Positions 8,517 to 16,653 of a stretch of 64,000 bases of DNA are shown piece by piece; the stretch's first letter is position 1, and each line of letters begins with the position of its first letter. The notes below the pieces were generated by a model. It had not been told where the DNA came from. It ran no database searches and saw only the letters and a program-made list of their open reading frames with translations. The position numbers and the translations under genes were made by a program. The stretch is from Shimia sp047124445 (GTDB lineage Bacteria > Pseudomonadota > Alphaproteobacteria > Rhodobacterales > Rhodobacteraceae). The stretch is taken from the NCBI RefSeq assembly GCF_047124445.1, contig NZ_CP138921.1, positions 806,001 through 870,000 of the forward strand, in the 5' to 3' direction.

Positions 8517-9257
8517 GTGCGGGTGAGTTTGAAGGCATTTGTGGTTGGCGCTGTGGTTGCAGGGGCAGCCGATCCTGCTGTGGCGCAGGGGCTTTGGGAC
8601 AAGATTAAAAAAGGTGCGGAAAACACCGGAGAAGCCATTGGGCAGGGTGTCGAGGCCACGGGCGAAGCTATTGGTAAAGGCGCTACTGCGGTGGGCAATA
8701 CCGTTGAGAAGGGCGTGGAAGGCGTTGGCGAGGCGATTTCCTCCACAGATGAGCTTTTGTCCAACGAGGAAACACCAGAGGCGACGCGGGCGCGCCTGGA
8801 CGCGATGTCGGATGAGATCATGGCGGTTTTGTTGGCGCAAAATCCACAAGCGGATGCGCTTTATCAAAAGAGTGCGGGCTATGCCGCGTTTGACAGTCGC
8901 AAGGTGACCATCTTTCCGGTGACTACTGGCTACGGTCGTGGCGTGGCGGTGGCAAAGGACACCGGCGCGCGCACCTATATGAATATGGGTACTGGAGGTC
9001 TGGGTGCGAGTTTGGGCATTGGTGGTTTTGCCACGCAGTTTGTCATTCTGTTTGAAACGCAGGCGGATTTTGAGCGGTTCGTGATCAACGGCTATGACGC
9101 CACAGCAGGCGGCGGTGCACAGGTTGGGGATGACAAAAGCGCAGATGAGGTGCGGTTCACGCAAGGCCAGTCTGTCTTCATCCTCGATAAGGAGCGCTGG
9201 CGGGTGAATGGCAGTCTGGAGGGCACCAGATACTGGCGCTCTCCGGAATTGAATTGA
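8517..9257 (+). CDS. Secreted SYLF (YSC84-like) lipid-binding domain protein
   Basis: The predicted product has 246 residues. The start is GTG 8517, fixed by a near-perfect AAGGAGG five bases upstream, and gives the signal peptide MRVSLKAFVVGAVVAGAADPAVAQ. After it comes a stretch of about 45 residues of 11-mer amphipathic repeats (GAENTGEAIGQ, GVEATGEAIGK, GATAVGNTVEK, GVEGVGEAISS). From about residue 100 the sequence AVLLAQNPQADALYQKSAGY, FPVTTGYGRGVAV and YMNMGTGGLGASLGIGGF matches the SYLF/YSC84 domain, whose eukaryotic members bind phosphoinositides. An extracytoplasmic, membrane-associated role is inferred. It converges with the radical SAM gene ten bases away. Confidence 0.75.
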   Translation: MRVSLKAFVVGAVVAGAADPAVAQGLWDKIKKGAENTGEAIGQGVEATGEAIGKGATAVGNTVEKGVEGVGEAISSTDELLSNEETPEATRARLDAMSDEIMAVLLAQNPQADALYQKSAGYAAFDSRKVTIFPVTTGYGRGVAVAKDTGARTYMNMGTGGLGASLGIGGFATQFVILFETQADFERFVINGYDATAGGGAQVGDDKSADEVRFTQGQSVFILDKERWRVNGSLEGTRYWRSPELN

Positions 9258-9267
9258 AGGGGCGCGG

Positions 9268-10209
9268 TTAGGCCGAGCAGGATGCGCCGCCCAGGACGCA
9301 GAATTTCGCGCAGTGCGGGTGGTTCAGTTGCACCGGCTTTTCGGCCTCTTCCAAAGTGGTGCCGAGGTCAAATTGCGGGTCGTAGGGCAGGAGCGTGCAG
9401 GCGATCACGGAGGGTGCCTTCGCGCCTTTGTGTTTCACCACCATGCGAGAGCTTGCGCACATCACCTCGTTGGGGGATTTGTTCAAAATACCCCAACAGT
9501 CTGTGGTGATTTCCGGCACTTCAACTTGTTCATCCATCTCTGGAAAAAGTACGGTTTCTCCGGGGTTTGAGGCGTCGATCTTAAAGTTCTCATTGGCATA
9601 AAGATCGGCGTAGCCAGCGCGGGAGTCCGCGTCGGTTTCATTCCACATGGTGCGGCCCGCGACAGCCATTTGAATGTCATTGTCGCGTAGCCATCGCATA
9701 CCCTCGAGAGTGCGTTCAAAGGTGCCTTTGCCGCGCTCTTTGTCATGCAGCTCAGCCGACCAGTGATCCACGGAAATGCGCAGGGTTAGTTTATCGGGAA
9801 AATCCTGCGCCAGCTTCAGCAAGCCTGCGCGGACGCGTTTGCGCTGCATCGGTTGCATAGCGTTGGTGAGGATCAGGACATCGTAGCCACGCTCCAGAGA
9901 CCGGCGGGCCATCTCGTTCATGTCCGGGTTCATGAAAGGCTCGCCGCCTGTGAAGGCGATTTCGCGGACTTTCCAATCGCGGGAGTCCAATTGGTCGAGG
10001 TAGTCGGAGACTTCGTCTGCCGTAAGATAGACCAGCGCGTCATTGGTGGGTGAGGACAGGATATAGCAGTTTTCACATTCGATGTTGCAGAGCGTGCCGG
10101 TGTTGAACCAGAGCGTTTGCGGATCGGTGAGCGCGACATGGGCGCGGGTTTCACCCTTGGCGGTGATATAGGGATCGTTGAACTTCCCAATATTTGCGTG
10201 ATCTTTCAT
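9268..10209 (-). CDS. Radical SAM protein with C-terminal cysteine-rich domain
   Basis: The predicted protein has 313 residues. The canonical CxxxCxxC motif for the SAM-bound 4Fe-4S cluster is CNIECENC at residues 41-48, followed by FTGGEPFMNPDM for SAM binding. The last ~80 residues carry further cysteines (TDCWG, VMCASS, IACTLL, PHCAKFC, SCSA), suggesting one or more auxiliary Fe-S clusters of the SPASM/twitch kind. The substrate is unknown. The start at 10209 (MKDHANIGKF) is chosen over one at 10254 because the conserved-looking sequence begins there. No peptide substrate gene is visible alongside; neighbours are a SYLF protein (convergent) and the zwf operon (divergent). Confidence 0.82.
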   Translation of the reverse strand: MKDHANIGKFNDPYITAKGETRAHVALTDPQTLWFNTGTLCNIECENCYILSSPTNDALVYLTADEVSDYLDQLDSRDWKVREIAFTGGEPFMNPDMNEMARRSLERGYDVLILTNAMQPMQRKRVRAGLLKLAQDFPDKLTLRISVDHWSAELHDKERGKGTFERTLEGMRWLRDNDIQMAVAGRTMWNETDADSRAGYADLYANENFKIDASNPGETVLFPEMDEQVEVPEITTDCWGILNKSPNEVMCASSRMVVKHKGAKAPSVIACTLLPYDPQFDLGTTLEEAEKPVQLNHPHCAKFCVLGGASCSA

Positions 10210-10335
10210 GTGCCTGCCATGTTTCTGTGGTTCTTCGGTAGTAGGCAGAGACATCCCTGCAAGTAAAGATGCGCGCAGGCGTTTGACACAGTTGTGATGT
10301 GAGGTTGCGGTGTTAGAGTGGCGGTGTTATGACGG

Positions 10336-10349
10336 CGTTAGCGCTAACG
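10336..10349. promoter_or_regulatory. LacI-type palindromic operator candidate before zwf
   Basis: A perfect 14-bp palindrome CGTTAGCGCTAACG sits 44 bp upstream of the zwf start, in the divergent spacer with the radical SAM gene. Its CpG-centred form with TTAGCGCTAA matches operators typical of LacI-family sugar regulators. No such regulator is encoded in the window, so the binding protein is inferred. Confidence 0.6.
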
Positions 10350-10392
10350 ATTTTCCGGTGAAATCCGGACTGCCGAGAAGGATAGAGGCCCC

Positions 10393-11847
10393 ATGGTTTC
10401 GCGTATTATTCCCGTGGAAACGTTTGATCTTGTGATCTTTGGTGGCACGGGGGATCTGGCGCGGCGGAAAATTCTGCCAGCCTTGTTCAAGCGGTATTGT
10501 TCCGGTCAGATGCCTGAGGGCAGTCAGGTGATTGGCGCGGCGCGCAGTGATTTGACCGAAGAGGCCTACAGGGCAACCATCGCGGAGGCTTTGCGGGAGT
10601 TCGCAGGCGAGCCAGCGCAGGATGTCGAGGCGGTGGCCGGGTTTTGCGCGCATTTGCATTATGTGGCGGTGGATGCGCGCGGCGAGGGCGGCTGGAGTGA
10701 GCTGGCGGCATTGCTCAAACCGGAGTCGGTGCGGGCGTTTTATTTTTCCGTTGGGCCGGGTGTCTATTCGGATTTGGCGAAAGGGTTGAAACGGCATGGC
10801 TTAACGCAGGAAGACACACGGATTGTGGTGGAAAAGCCGTTTGGCCACGATTTGGAGACTGCTCAGGAGCTCAACCGCGAGTTGGCGCAGTATTTTGACG
10901 AGAGCCAGATTTACCGGATCGACCACTATCTTGGCAAAGAGACGGTGCAGAACCTCATGGCGGTACGCTTTGGCAATATGCTGTTTGAGCCGCTGTGGAA
11001 CGCGCAATACATCGACCACATCCAGATCACGGTTGCTGAGAGCGTCGGAGTGGCCGGGCGCGGCGAGTACTATGAACGCTCCGGTGCGATGCGCGATATG
11101 GTGCAGAACCACCTGATGCAGCTTCTGTGTCTGATTGCCATGGAACCGCCGTCGCAGTTTGAGCCGGATGCGGTGCGCGACGAAAAGCTGAAGGTGATCC
11201 GCGCGTTGGATACAGTTGCACCTCACCACATTGTGCGCGGGCAATATACAGCTGCGGAAGGTGCGGACAGCTATCGTGAAGACGTTGAGAATCCACGGTC
11301 TAAAACCGAGAGCTTTATTGCGCTGAAGTGTCAGGTGAACAACTGGCGGTGGGCGGGCACGCCGTTTTATCTGCGCACGGGCAAGCGATTGTCGGAACGC
11401 GACAGCGAGATCACGGTGGTGTTCAAAGACACGCCGCACTCGATCTTTGGCGATCAGGCCGGGCGGCACCGCAACGAGTTGAGCATTCAGCTGCAACCCA
11501 ATGAAGGTATTACATTAAATGTAACCATCAAGGAGCCGGGGCCGGGCGGGATGCGTCTGGTGGATGTGCCGTTGGACATGAGCTTTGCCGAGGCATTGGG
11601 GCCGAAAGGTCAAGGCACGGCAGATGCTTATGAGCGGCTGATCATGGATGTGATCCGTGGCAACCAAACACTGTTTATGCGCGATGATGAGGTGGAGGCC
11701 GCCTGGGCCTGGACCGACCCGATCATTCGCGGATGGGAAGCGCGGGGCGATGTACCAAAGCCTTATGACGCGTTTTCTTATGGGCCGGATGATGCGGCTT
11801 TGATGATGCGCCGGGATGGGCGAAACTGGAGAGGATTGGGCAAATGA
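10393..11847 (+). CDS. zwf: Glucose-6-phosphate 1-dehydrogenase
   Basis: The 484-residue enzyme oxidises glucose 6-phosphate to 6-phosphogluconolactone with NAD(P)+, the first step of the Entner-Doudoroff and oxidative pentose phosphate routes. The Rossmann motif is FGGTGDLARRKILPALF near the N-terminus, and the active-site signature RIDHYLGKE places D177, H178 and K182. Length matches the family. It overlaps pgl by the four bases ATGA, which indicates translational coupling in a zwf-pgl-pgi operon. The upstream palindrome at 10336 suggests sugar-responsive repression. Confidence 0.97.
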   Translation: MVSRIIPVETFDLVIFGGTGDLARRKILPALFKRYCSGQMPEGSQVIGAARSDLTEEAYRATIAEALREFAGEPAQDVEAVAGFCAHLHYVAVDARGEGGWSELAALLKPESVRAFYFSVGPGVYSDLAKGLKRHGLTQEDTRIVVEKPFGHDLETAQELNRELAQYFDESQIYRIDHYLGKETVQNLMAVRFGNMLFEPLWNAQYIDHIQITVAESVGVAGRGEYYERSGAMRDMVQNHLMQLLCLIAMEPPSQFEPDAVRDEKLKVIRALDTVAPHHIVRGQYTAAEGADSYREDVENPRSKTESFIALKCQVNNWRWAGTPFYLRTGKRLSERDSEITVVFKDTPHSIFGDQAGRHRNELSIQLQPNEGITLNVTIKEPGPGGMRLVDVPLDMSFAEALGPKGQGTADAYERLIMDVIRGNQTLFMRDDEVEAAWAWTDPIIRGWEARGDVPKPYDAFSYGPDDAALMMRRDGRNWRGLGK

Positions 11848-12515
11848 ACTTCAACACCTACCCCGATGCGGAGATGATGGCGATGGATGTCGCCAGCGTG
11901 CTGGCGGATGACTTGGCGGAGGCGCTGCACAACAAGGACCGGGTGGTTCTGGCCGTGCCAGGTGGGACCACACCGGGGCCGATTTTTGATGCGCTGAGTG
12001 CGGCGGATCTGGACTGGGACCGCGTGGATGTGATCCTGACGGACGAACGCTGGGTGCCGGAGGACCATGAGCGGTCCAACTCCGCGCTGGTGAAATCACG
12101 TCTGTTGACCAATCGGGCAGTGGCGGCGCGGTATTTGCCGCTTTATGCGCCCGCAGAGGCGCCAGAGGCCGTGTTGGCAGAGCTGGAAACCACAATTCTG
12201 GGCGCGCTGCCGGTGGATGTGGCCTTGTTGGGTATGGGCGCGGATATGCATACGGCGTCTTTGTTCCCCGGAGCGGACGGGCTGGAAGCTGCATTGGCCT
12301 CGGATGCGCCTATTTTGGTGCCGATCCGGCGCGAGGATTTGCCGGATGTGCGGATCACGCTGTCCGCGCGGGTGCTGGATGCGGCGGTGCGCAAGCATAT
12401 TCTGATCAAAGGTTCGGACAAGCGCGAGGCTTTGCAGGCCGCGCAGAAACTGCCAAAAGAAGAAGCGCCGATCAAATCTATTTCCAGCGGCGCAGAAGTG
12501 CATTGGACGGAGTGA
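11844..12515 (+). CDS. pgl: 6-phosphogluconolactonase (DevB/SOL family)
   Basis: The 223-residue hydrolase opens 6-phosphogluconolactone to 6-phosphogluconate, removing the product of Zwf. VLAVPGGTTPGPIFDALS near the N-terminus, ILTDERWVP and LLGMGADMHTASLFPG are the conserved phosphate- and substrate-binding blocks of the family. ATG 11844 overlaps the zwf stop codon, and pgi starts six bases after the pgl stop, so the three genes form one transcription unit. Confidence 0.95.
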   Translation: MNFNTYPDAEMMAMDVASVLADDLAEALHNKDRVVLAVPGGTTPGPIFDALSAADLDWDRVDVILTDERWVPEDHERSNSALVKSRLLTNRAVAARYLPLYAPAEAPEAVLAELETTILGALPVDVALLGMGADMHTASLFPGADGLEAALASDAPILVPIRREDLPDVRITLSARVLDAAVRKHILIKGSDKREALQAAQKLPKEEAPIKSISSGAEVHWTE

Positions 12516-12521
12516 TTGGGT

Positions 12522-14123
12522 ATGTGGACTGAATTGGACGGGCTGCGCGAGGGCGCGGCACCGCGTCAGATTACGGCGCTGTTTGACGCAGATGAAGGTC
12601 GCGCGCAGGCGTTTTGCCTGAAGACGGAGGGGCTGCTGTTTGACTACAGTAAGACCTCGATTGATGCCGATGCCAAGGCGGCCTTGATCCGCTTGGCGGA
12701 GGCTGCGGGTGTGGCGGCCAAACGCACGGCAATGTTTGCGGGTGAAAGGATCAACGTTACAGAAGATCGGTCCGTGCTGCACACGGCGCTGCGCAACCTG
12801 GGAGACGATCCCTTGGTGGTGGATGGTCAGGATGTGTTGCCGGAGGTGCGCGAAACCCGCGCGCGCATGGCGAAGCTGGCCAGTGCGGTGCGCGATGGCA
12901 GCTTTCCGGGCAACGGCAAGCGTATCACGGATGTGGTGAACATCGGGATTGGCGGCTCTGACCTTGGACCGTTGATGGCGGTCATGGCGCTGGAGCCCTA
13001 TGGCGATGGTCCAAAGTGCCACTTCATTTCCAACGTGGATGGCGCGGATGCGACCGATACGCTTGCGGGGCTGGACCCGGAAAGCACGTTGGTGATTGTG
13101 GCGTCCAAGACGTTCACCACGCAAGAAACCTTAATGAATGCGCGCACGGTGATGGATTGGGCTGGTGGCCCGGACGCACTGGAGCGGTTTGTGGCGATTT
13201 CTTCGGCTGTGGATCGCTGTGCGTTGTTTGGGATTCCGGCAGAGCGGGTGTTTGGCTTTGAAGATTGGGTTGGCGGGCGCTACTCGGTCTGGGGGCCCAT
13301 TGGATTTTCGCTGATGTTGGCGATTGGGCCAAAGGCGTTTGAGAGCTTCCTTGAAGGTGCTCAGGCAATGGACCATCACTTTTGCGACGCGCCGTTCGAG
13401 GAAAACCTGCCGGTGTTGTTGGCACTGGTTGGGATCTGGCATCAGCAAGTTTGTGGGCATGGCACACGGGCCGTTTTGCCTTATGAGCAACGGCTGGCGC
13501 GGTTGCCTGCGTATCTGCAGCAGCTTGAGATGGAGAGCAATGGCAAAGGCGTGGCACTGGATGGCGCGCGGTTGGAGCGTGTTGCCGGGCCTGTGGTCTG
13601 GGGAGAACCGGGGACCAATGGGCAGCACGCGTTTTATCAGTTGATCCACCAAGGGCAGCAAGTTGTGCCGTGTGAGTTTATGGTGGGGGCTGAGGGGCAT
13701 GAGCCCGCTCTTGGAGAGCACCATCGCGCGTTGGTGGCCAATTGTCTGGCGCAGTCGGAAGCCTTGTTAAAGGGCCGGACAGAGGCAGAAGCGCGATCGC
13801 AGTTGGAGGCGAAAGGCGTGTCTGGTTCCAAGTTGGATCAGCTTTCAAAACACCGCGTGTTTGAAGGCAACCGTCCGTCGACCACTTTGGTCTATCCGCG
13901 CCTGACGCCTTATGTGCTGGGGCAAATTGTGGCGATGTATGAGCATCGCGTGTTTGTCGAAGGGGTGATCTACGGCATCAACTCCTACGACCAATGGGGC
14001 GTGGAGCTTGGCAAAGAACTGGCCAATGGTCTGGTGCCTGCGATGGAAGGCAAAGGCGCGCCGGAAGGCTCAAGCGCGTCCACCGTGGCGTTGCTCGATC
14101 ATTTTCTGAGTATGCGCGATTAA
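12522..14123 (+). CDS. pgi: Glucose-6-phosphate isomerase
   Basis: The 533-residue enzyme interconverts glucose 6-phosphate and fructose 6-phosphate. Conserved blocks seen in order are NIGIGGSDLGPLM, SKTFTTQETLMN, VGGRYSVWGPIGFS, LEMESNGKGVALDG, GQQVVPCEF and EHRVFVEGVIYGINSYDQWGV, which includes the catalytic histidine and lysine-containing regions. ATG 12522 is favoured; a TTG two codons upstream directly abuts the pgl stop. As the third gene of zwf-pgl-pgi it feeds fructose phosphate back into the Entner-Doudoroff route. A terminator follows. Confidence 0.97.
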   Translation: MWTELDGLREGAAPRQITALFDADEGRAQAFCLKTEGLLFDYSKTSIDADAKAALIRLAEAAGVAAKRTAMFAGERINVTEDRSVLHTALRNLGDDPLVVDGQDVLPEVRETRARMAKLASAVRDGSFPGNGKRITDVVNIGIGGSDLGPLMAVMALEPYGDGPKCHFISNVDGADATDTLAGLDPESTLVIVASKTFTTQETLMNARTVMDWAGGPDALERFVAISSAVDRCALFGIPAERVFGFEDWVGGRYSVWGPIGFSLMLAIGPKAFESFLEGAQAMDHHFCDAPFEENLPVLLALVGIWHQQVCGHGTRAVLPYEQRLARLPAYLQQLEMESNGKGVALDGARLERVAGPVVWGEPGTNGQHAFYQLIHQGQQVVPCEFMVGAEGHEPALGEHHRALVANCLAQSEALLKGRTEAEARSQLEAKGVSGSKLDQLSKHRVFEGNRPSTTLVYPRLTPYVLGQIVAMYEHRVFVEGVIYGINSYDQWGVELGKELANGLVPAMEGKGAPEGSSASTVALLDHFLSMRD

Positions 14124-14144
14124 GCGTAGTCGAAATGACATCTA

Positions 14145-14180
14145 AAGCGCCGCGTTCCACAAGGATGCGGCGTTTTTCTT
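14145..14180 (+). terminator. Rho-independent terminator after pgi
   Basis: Stem AAGCGCCGC / GCGGCGTTT, with a short inner TCC / GGA pairing in the loop, followed by TTCTTT. It lies about 20 bp after the pgi stop and closes the zwf-pgl-pgi operon. Confidence 0.85.
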
Positions 14181-14209
14181 TAAGTGTGTCGTTTAAGTGA
14201 TTGATTTTA

Positions 14210-14283
14210 TGGAGCGGGTAACGGGAATCGAACCCGTAACCAGAGCTTGGGAAGCTCGTGTGATACCTTTTCACCATACCCGC
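14210..14283 (-). tRNA. tRNA-Gly (anticodon CCC)
   Basis: The minus strand gives a 74-nt cloverleaf with encoded CCA. Acceptor arms GCGGGTA / TACCCGC, T arm ACGGG-TTCGATT-CCCGT, and anticodon loop TTCCCAA give anticodon CCC after U33. The anticodon stem has one mismatch at its outermost pair. Confidence 0.95.
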
Positions 14284-14333
14284 AGCACGCCTGTTGGTAG
14301 GACAGCGCTGCGGGAGGGTCAAGCGGGATTTGC

Positions 14334-16379
14334 TTAGCCGCGACGACGGCGACGACGACGTCCCCCTGCGGCGTCTTCACCGCCGCCACCGGTGTTGAAG
14401 CTGACGTCTTGCAGGTCGACCACGCCGCGGAGGATCGGGAAGGGATCGGCTGAGTTAGGAAGGGCTGAGGCGTTGACAAAATGCTCTTGAAAGCGCGGTT
14501 CTACCGCGGTTTCGATCTTCTCGATCTTGCGCACAAGAGTTTCGATTTCGCTGCGGGCGTCCTTGTTCAAAAGCGCGATGCGGGCGCCTGTGCCGGCTGC
14601 GTTGCCTGCAGACGTGACTTTGTTCAGCGGGCAGTCCGGGATCATTCCCAGAACCATAGCGTGTTTGGCAGAGATATGCGCACCAAACGCCCCTGCGAGC
14701 ACCACGCGATCCACCTGATCGACGCCGCGTTTGTCCATCAGCAGGCGGGCGCCGGAGTAGAGCGCGGCCTTGGCCATCTGGATGGCGCGGATGTCAGCGT
14801 TGGTGACGGTGATCGGTTTTTGGTCAGCGTCGCCTTCCCAGAGCGTGTAGGAGTTGGTGCGGCCATCCGCAAAGCAGCGGGTGGTGCCAGTTTGTTCGGC
14901 AGAGCCAATCAGGCCGGAGGCGTCGACGATGCCTGCGAGGCGCATTTCGGCAATGACTTCGATGATGCCGGAGCCACAAATGCCGGTGATGCCGGTTGCG
15001 GCGATGGCGGCGGTGAAGCCATCTTCATCCGACCAAAGTTCGCAGCCAATCACGCGGAAGCGGGGCTCTTTGGTGACGGGATCAATTTCCACACGCTCTA
15101 TGGCGCCGGGCGCGGCACGTTGACCGGCGCTAATCTGCGCACCTTCAAAGGCGGGGCCTGTGGGAGAGGAGCAGGCGAGCACGCCGTTTTTGTCGCCCAG
15201 AAGGATTTCGGCGTTGGTACCCACGTCGACCACCAAGGCGAGGTCTTCGGATTTGTCTGGGGCTTCTGAGAGTGCCACACCGGCGGCATCAGCACCCACG
15301 TGACCGGCTATGCAGGGCAGCAGGTAGGCGCGGGTGCCGGGGGCGATGTTGAGGCCCAACTCGGAGGCGGGCAGGGAGAGCGCGTCTGATGTGGCGAGCG
15401 CGAAAGGGGCTTGCCCGAGCTCAAACGGGTCGATGCCCAGGAACAGGTGATGCATGACCGGGTTCATCACAAAGACGGCGTCGAGGATTTGTGTGGGCAC
15501 GATGTCGGCCTCTTTGGCGATGTCGGTGACCAGTTGGTTCAAGCCGTCGCGCACGGCCTCGGTCATTTCCTGATCGCCACCTGTGTTCATCATGGCGTAG
15601 CTGACGCGGCTCATGAGGTCTTCGCCAAAGCGGATTTGTGGGTTCATCAGGCCGGACGAGGCAACCACTTCGCCGGTGGTCAGGTCGCAGAGGTGGCCAG
15701 CGATGGTGGTGGAGCCGAGGTCGACGGCAAGGCCGTAGACCGGCCCTTCGAAGTAGCCGGGCCAGAGGGCGATGAGGCGGGGCGGCGCGCCAGTGTGGTC
15801 TTGATGAATTGCGGCGGTGACCGCCCAGCTGCCTTTGCGCAGGATTGGCTGCAACGGGCGCAGGAGGTGGGTATCCACCGAAATTGCTGCGTGGCCTGTG
15901 GCGACTTTGAGCGCGGTCAGCAATCGTTCCAGATCACCGGACGGCTTGTGCATGTCAGGTTCTTCGACCTCAACATAGGTGAGATGCACGGTGGGGTTCA
16001 GGGTGATGTCGCGCACCTCGGCGCGTTTGCGTACCACCTGTTTGTGCACCTGGCTTTCTGGTGGCACGTCGATCACAATGTCAGCTTGAACGGTGGCCTG
16101 ACAGCCGAGGCGGCGGCCCTTGGCCAGGCCGCGTTTGTCATCGTAGCGTTGCTCTACGGCGTTCCATTCCGACAAAGCGTCCTCAGAAACGGTCACGCCA
16201 TGTTTGGGGAACTCGCCATAGGACGGCGTGACTTGGCATTTGGAGCAGACACCACGGCCGCCACATACGCTGTCGAGATCGACGCCCAGTTGGCGGGCGG
16301 CTGTCAGGATGGGGGTGCCAACGGGAAAGTGGCCGCGTTTGCCGGAAGGGGTGAAGATTACAAGTGGGTCGCTGCTCAT
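14334..16379 (-). CDS. RACE-type corrinoid reactivase: 2Fe-2S ferredoxin plus DUF4445/ASKHA ATPase
   Basis: The predicted 681-residue protein starts with a plant-type ferredoxin domain (cluster cysteines C39, C45, C48 and C93: VCGGRGVCSKC, LGCQA). After a linker come ASKHA-like nucleotide motifs (GLAVDLGSTTIAGHLCDL, LVVDVGTNAEI, ICGSGIIEVIAEM, VVLAGAFGAHI). Such RamA-like proteins use ATP and a low-potential electron to reduce inactive cob(II)alamin on corrinoid enzymes. In Phaeobacter a homologue is reported by fitness genetics to be needed with a split cobalamin-dependent methionine synthase, which is the likely role here. The C-terminus ends in seven consecutive arginines. The start at 16379 (MSSDPLVIF) is preferred over 16466 because homologous sequence begins there. 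Confidence 0.87.
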   Translation of the reverse strand: MSSDPLVIFTPSGKRGHFPVGTPILTAARQLGVDLDSVCGGRGVCSKCQVTPSYGEFPKHGVTVSEDALSEWNAVEQRYDDKRGLAKGRRLGCQATVQADIVIDVPPESQVHKQVVRKRAEVRDITLNPTVHLTYVEVEEPDMHKPSGDLERLLTALKVATGHAAISVDTHLLRPLQPILRKGSWAVTAAIHQDHTGAPPRLIALWPGYFEGPVYGLAVDLGSTTIAGHLCDLTTGEVVASSGLMNPQIRFGEDLMSRVSYAMMNTGGDQEMTEAVRDGLNQLVTDIAKEADIVPTQILDAVFVMNPVMHHLFLGIDPFELGQAPFALATSDALSLPASELGLNIAPGTRAYLLPCIAGHVGADAAGVALSEAPDKSEDLALVVDVGTNAEILLGDKNGVLACSSPTGPAFEGAQISAGQRAAPGAIERVEIDPVTKEPRFRVIGCELWSDEDGFTAAIAATGITGICGSGIIEVIAEMRLAGIVDASGLIGSAEQTGTTRCFADGRTNSYTLWEGDADQKPITVTNADIRAIQMAKAALYSGARLLMDKRGVDQVDRVVLAGAFGAHISAKHAMVLGMIPDCPLNKVTSAGNAAGTGARIALLNKDARSEIETLVRKIEKIETAVEPRFQEHFVNASALPNSADPFPILRGVVDLQDVSFNTGGGGEDAAGGRRRRRRRG

Positions 16380-16653
16380 CGAGAAGGCCTCAAGTCTGTT
16401 CGCTTGGCTGGCAGCATAGCTGCCGAAAAATTTGGCGAAAGGCAAGGAGCGGCATGGGTTGGTCAAAGCGCGGCATATAGGTGGGCAAATTTTGATCGAA
16501 GAGTCAGGAAATTTAGATGGGATGCTTTGGGGTGAGGCTAATTTGTGCAGAAAGAGGAGACAGGCGCATTTCTGCGCGGTTTAGGGGTTTTCCACCGGTC
16601 AAGGCCATGCGATAGGGACGTGCCAAATGAAGCCCCGCAACAGGAGATTTGCG

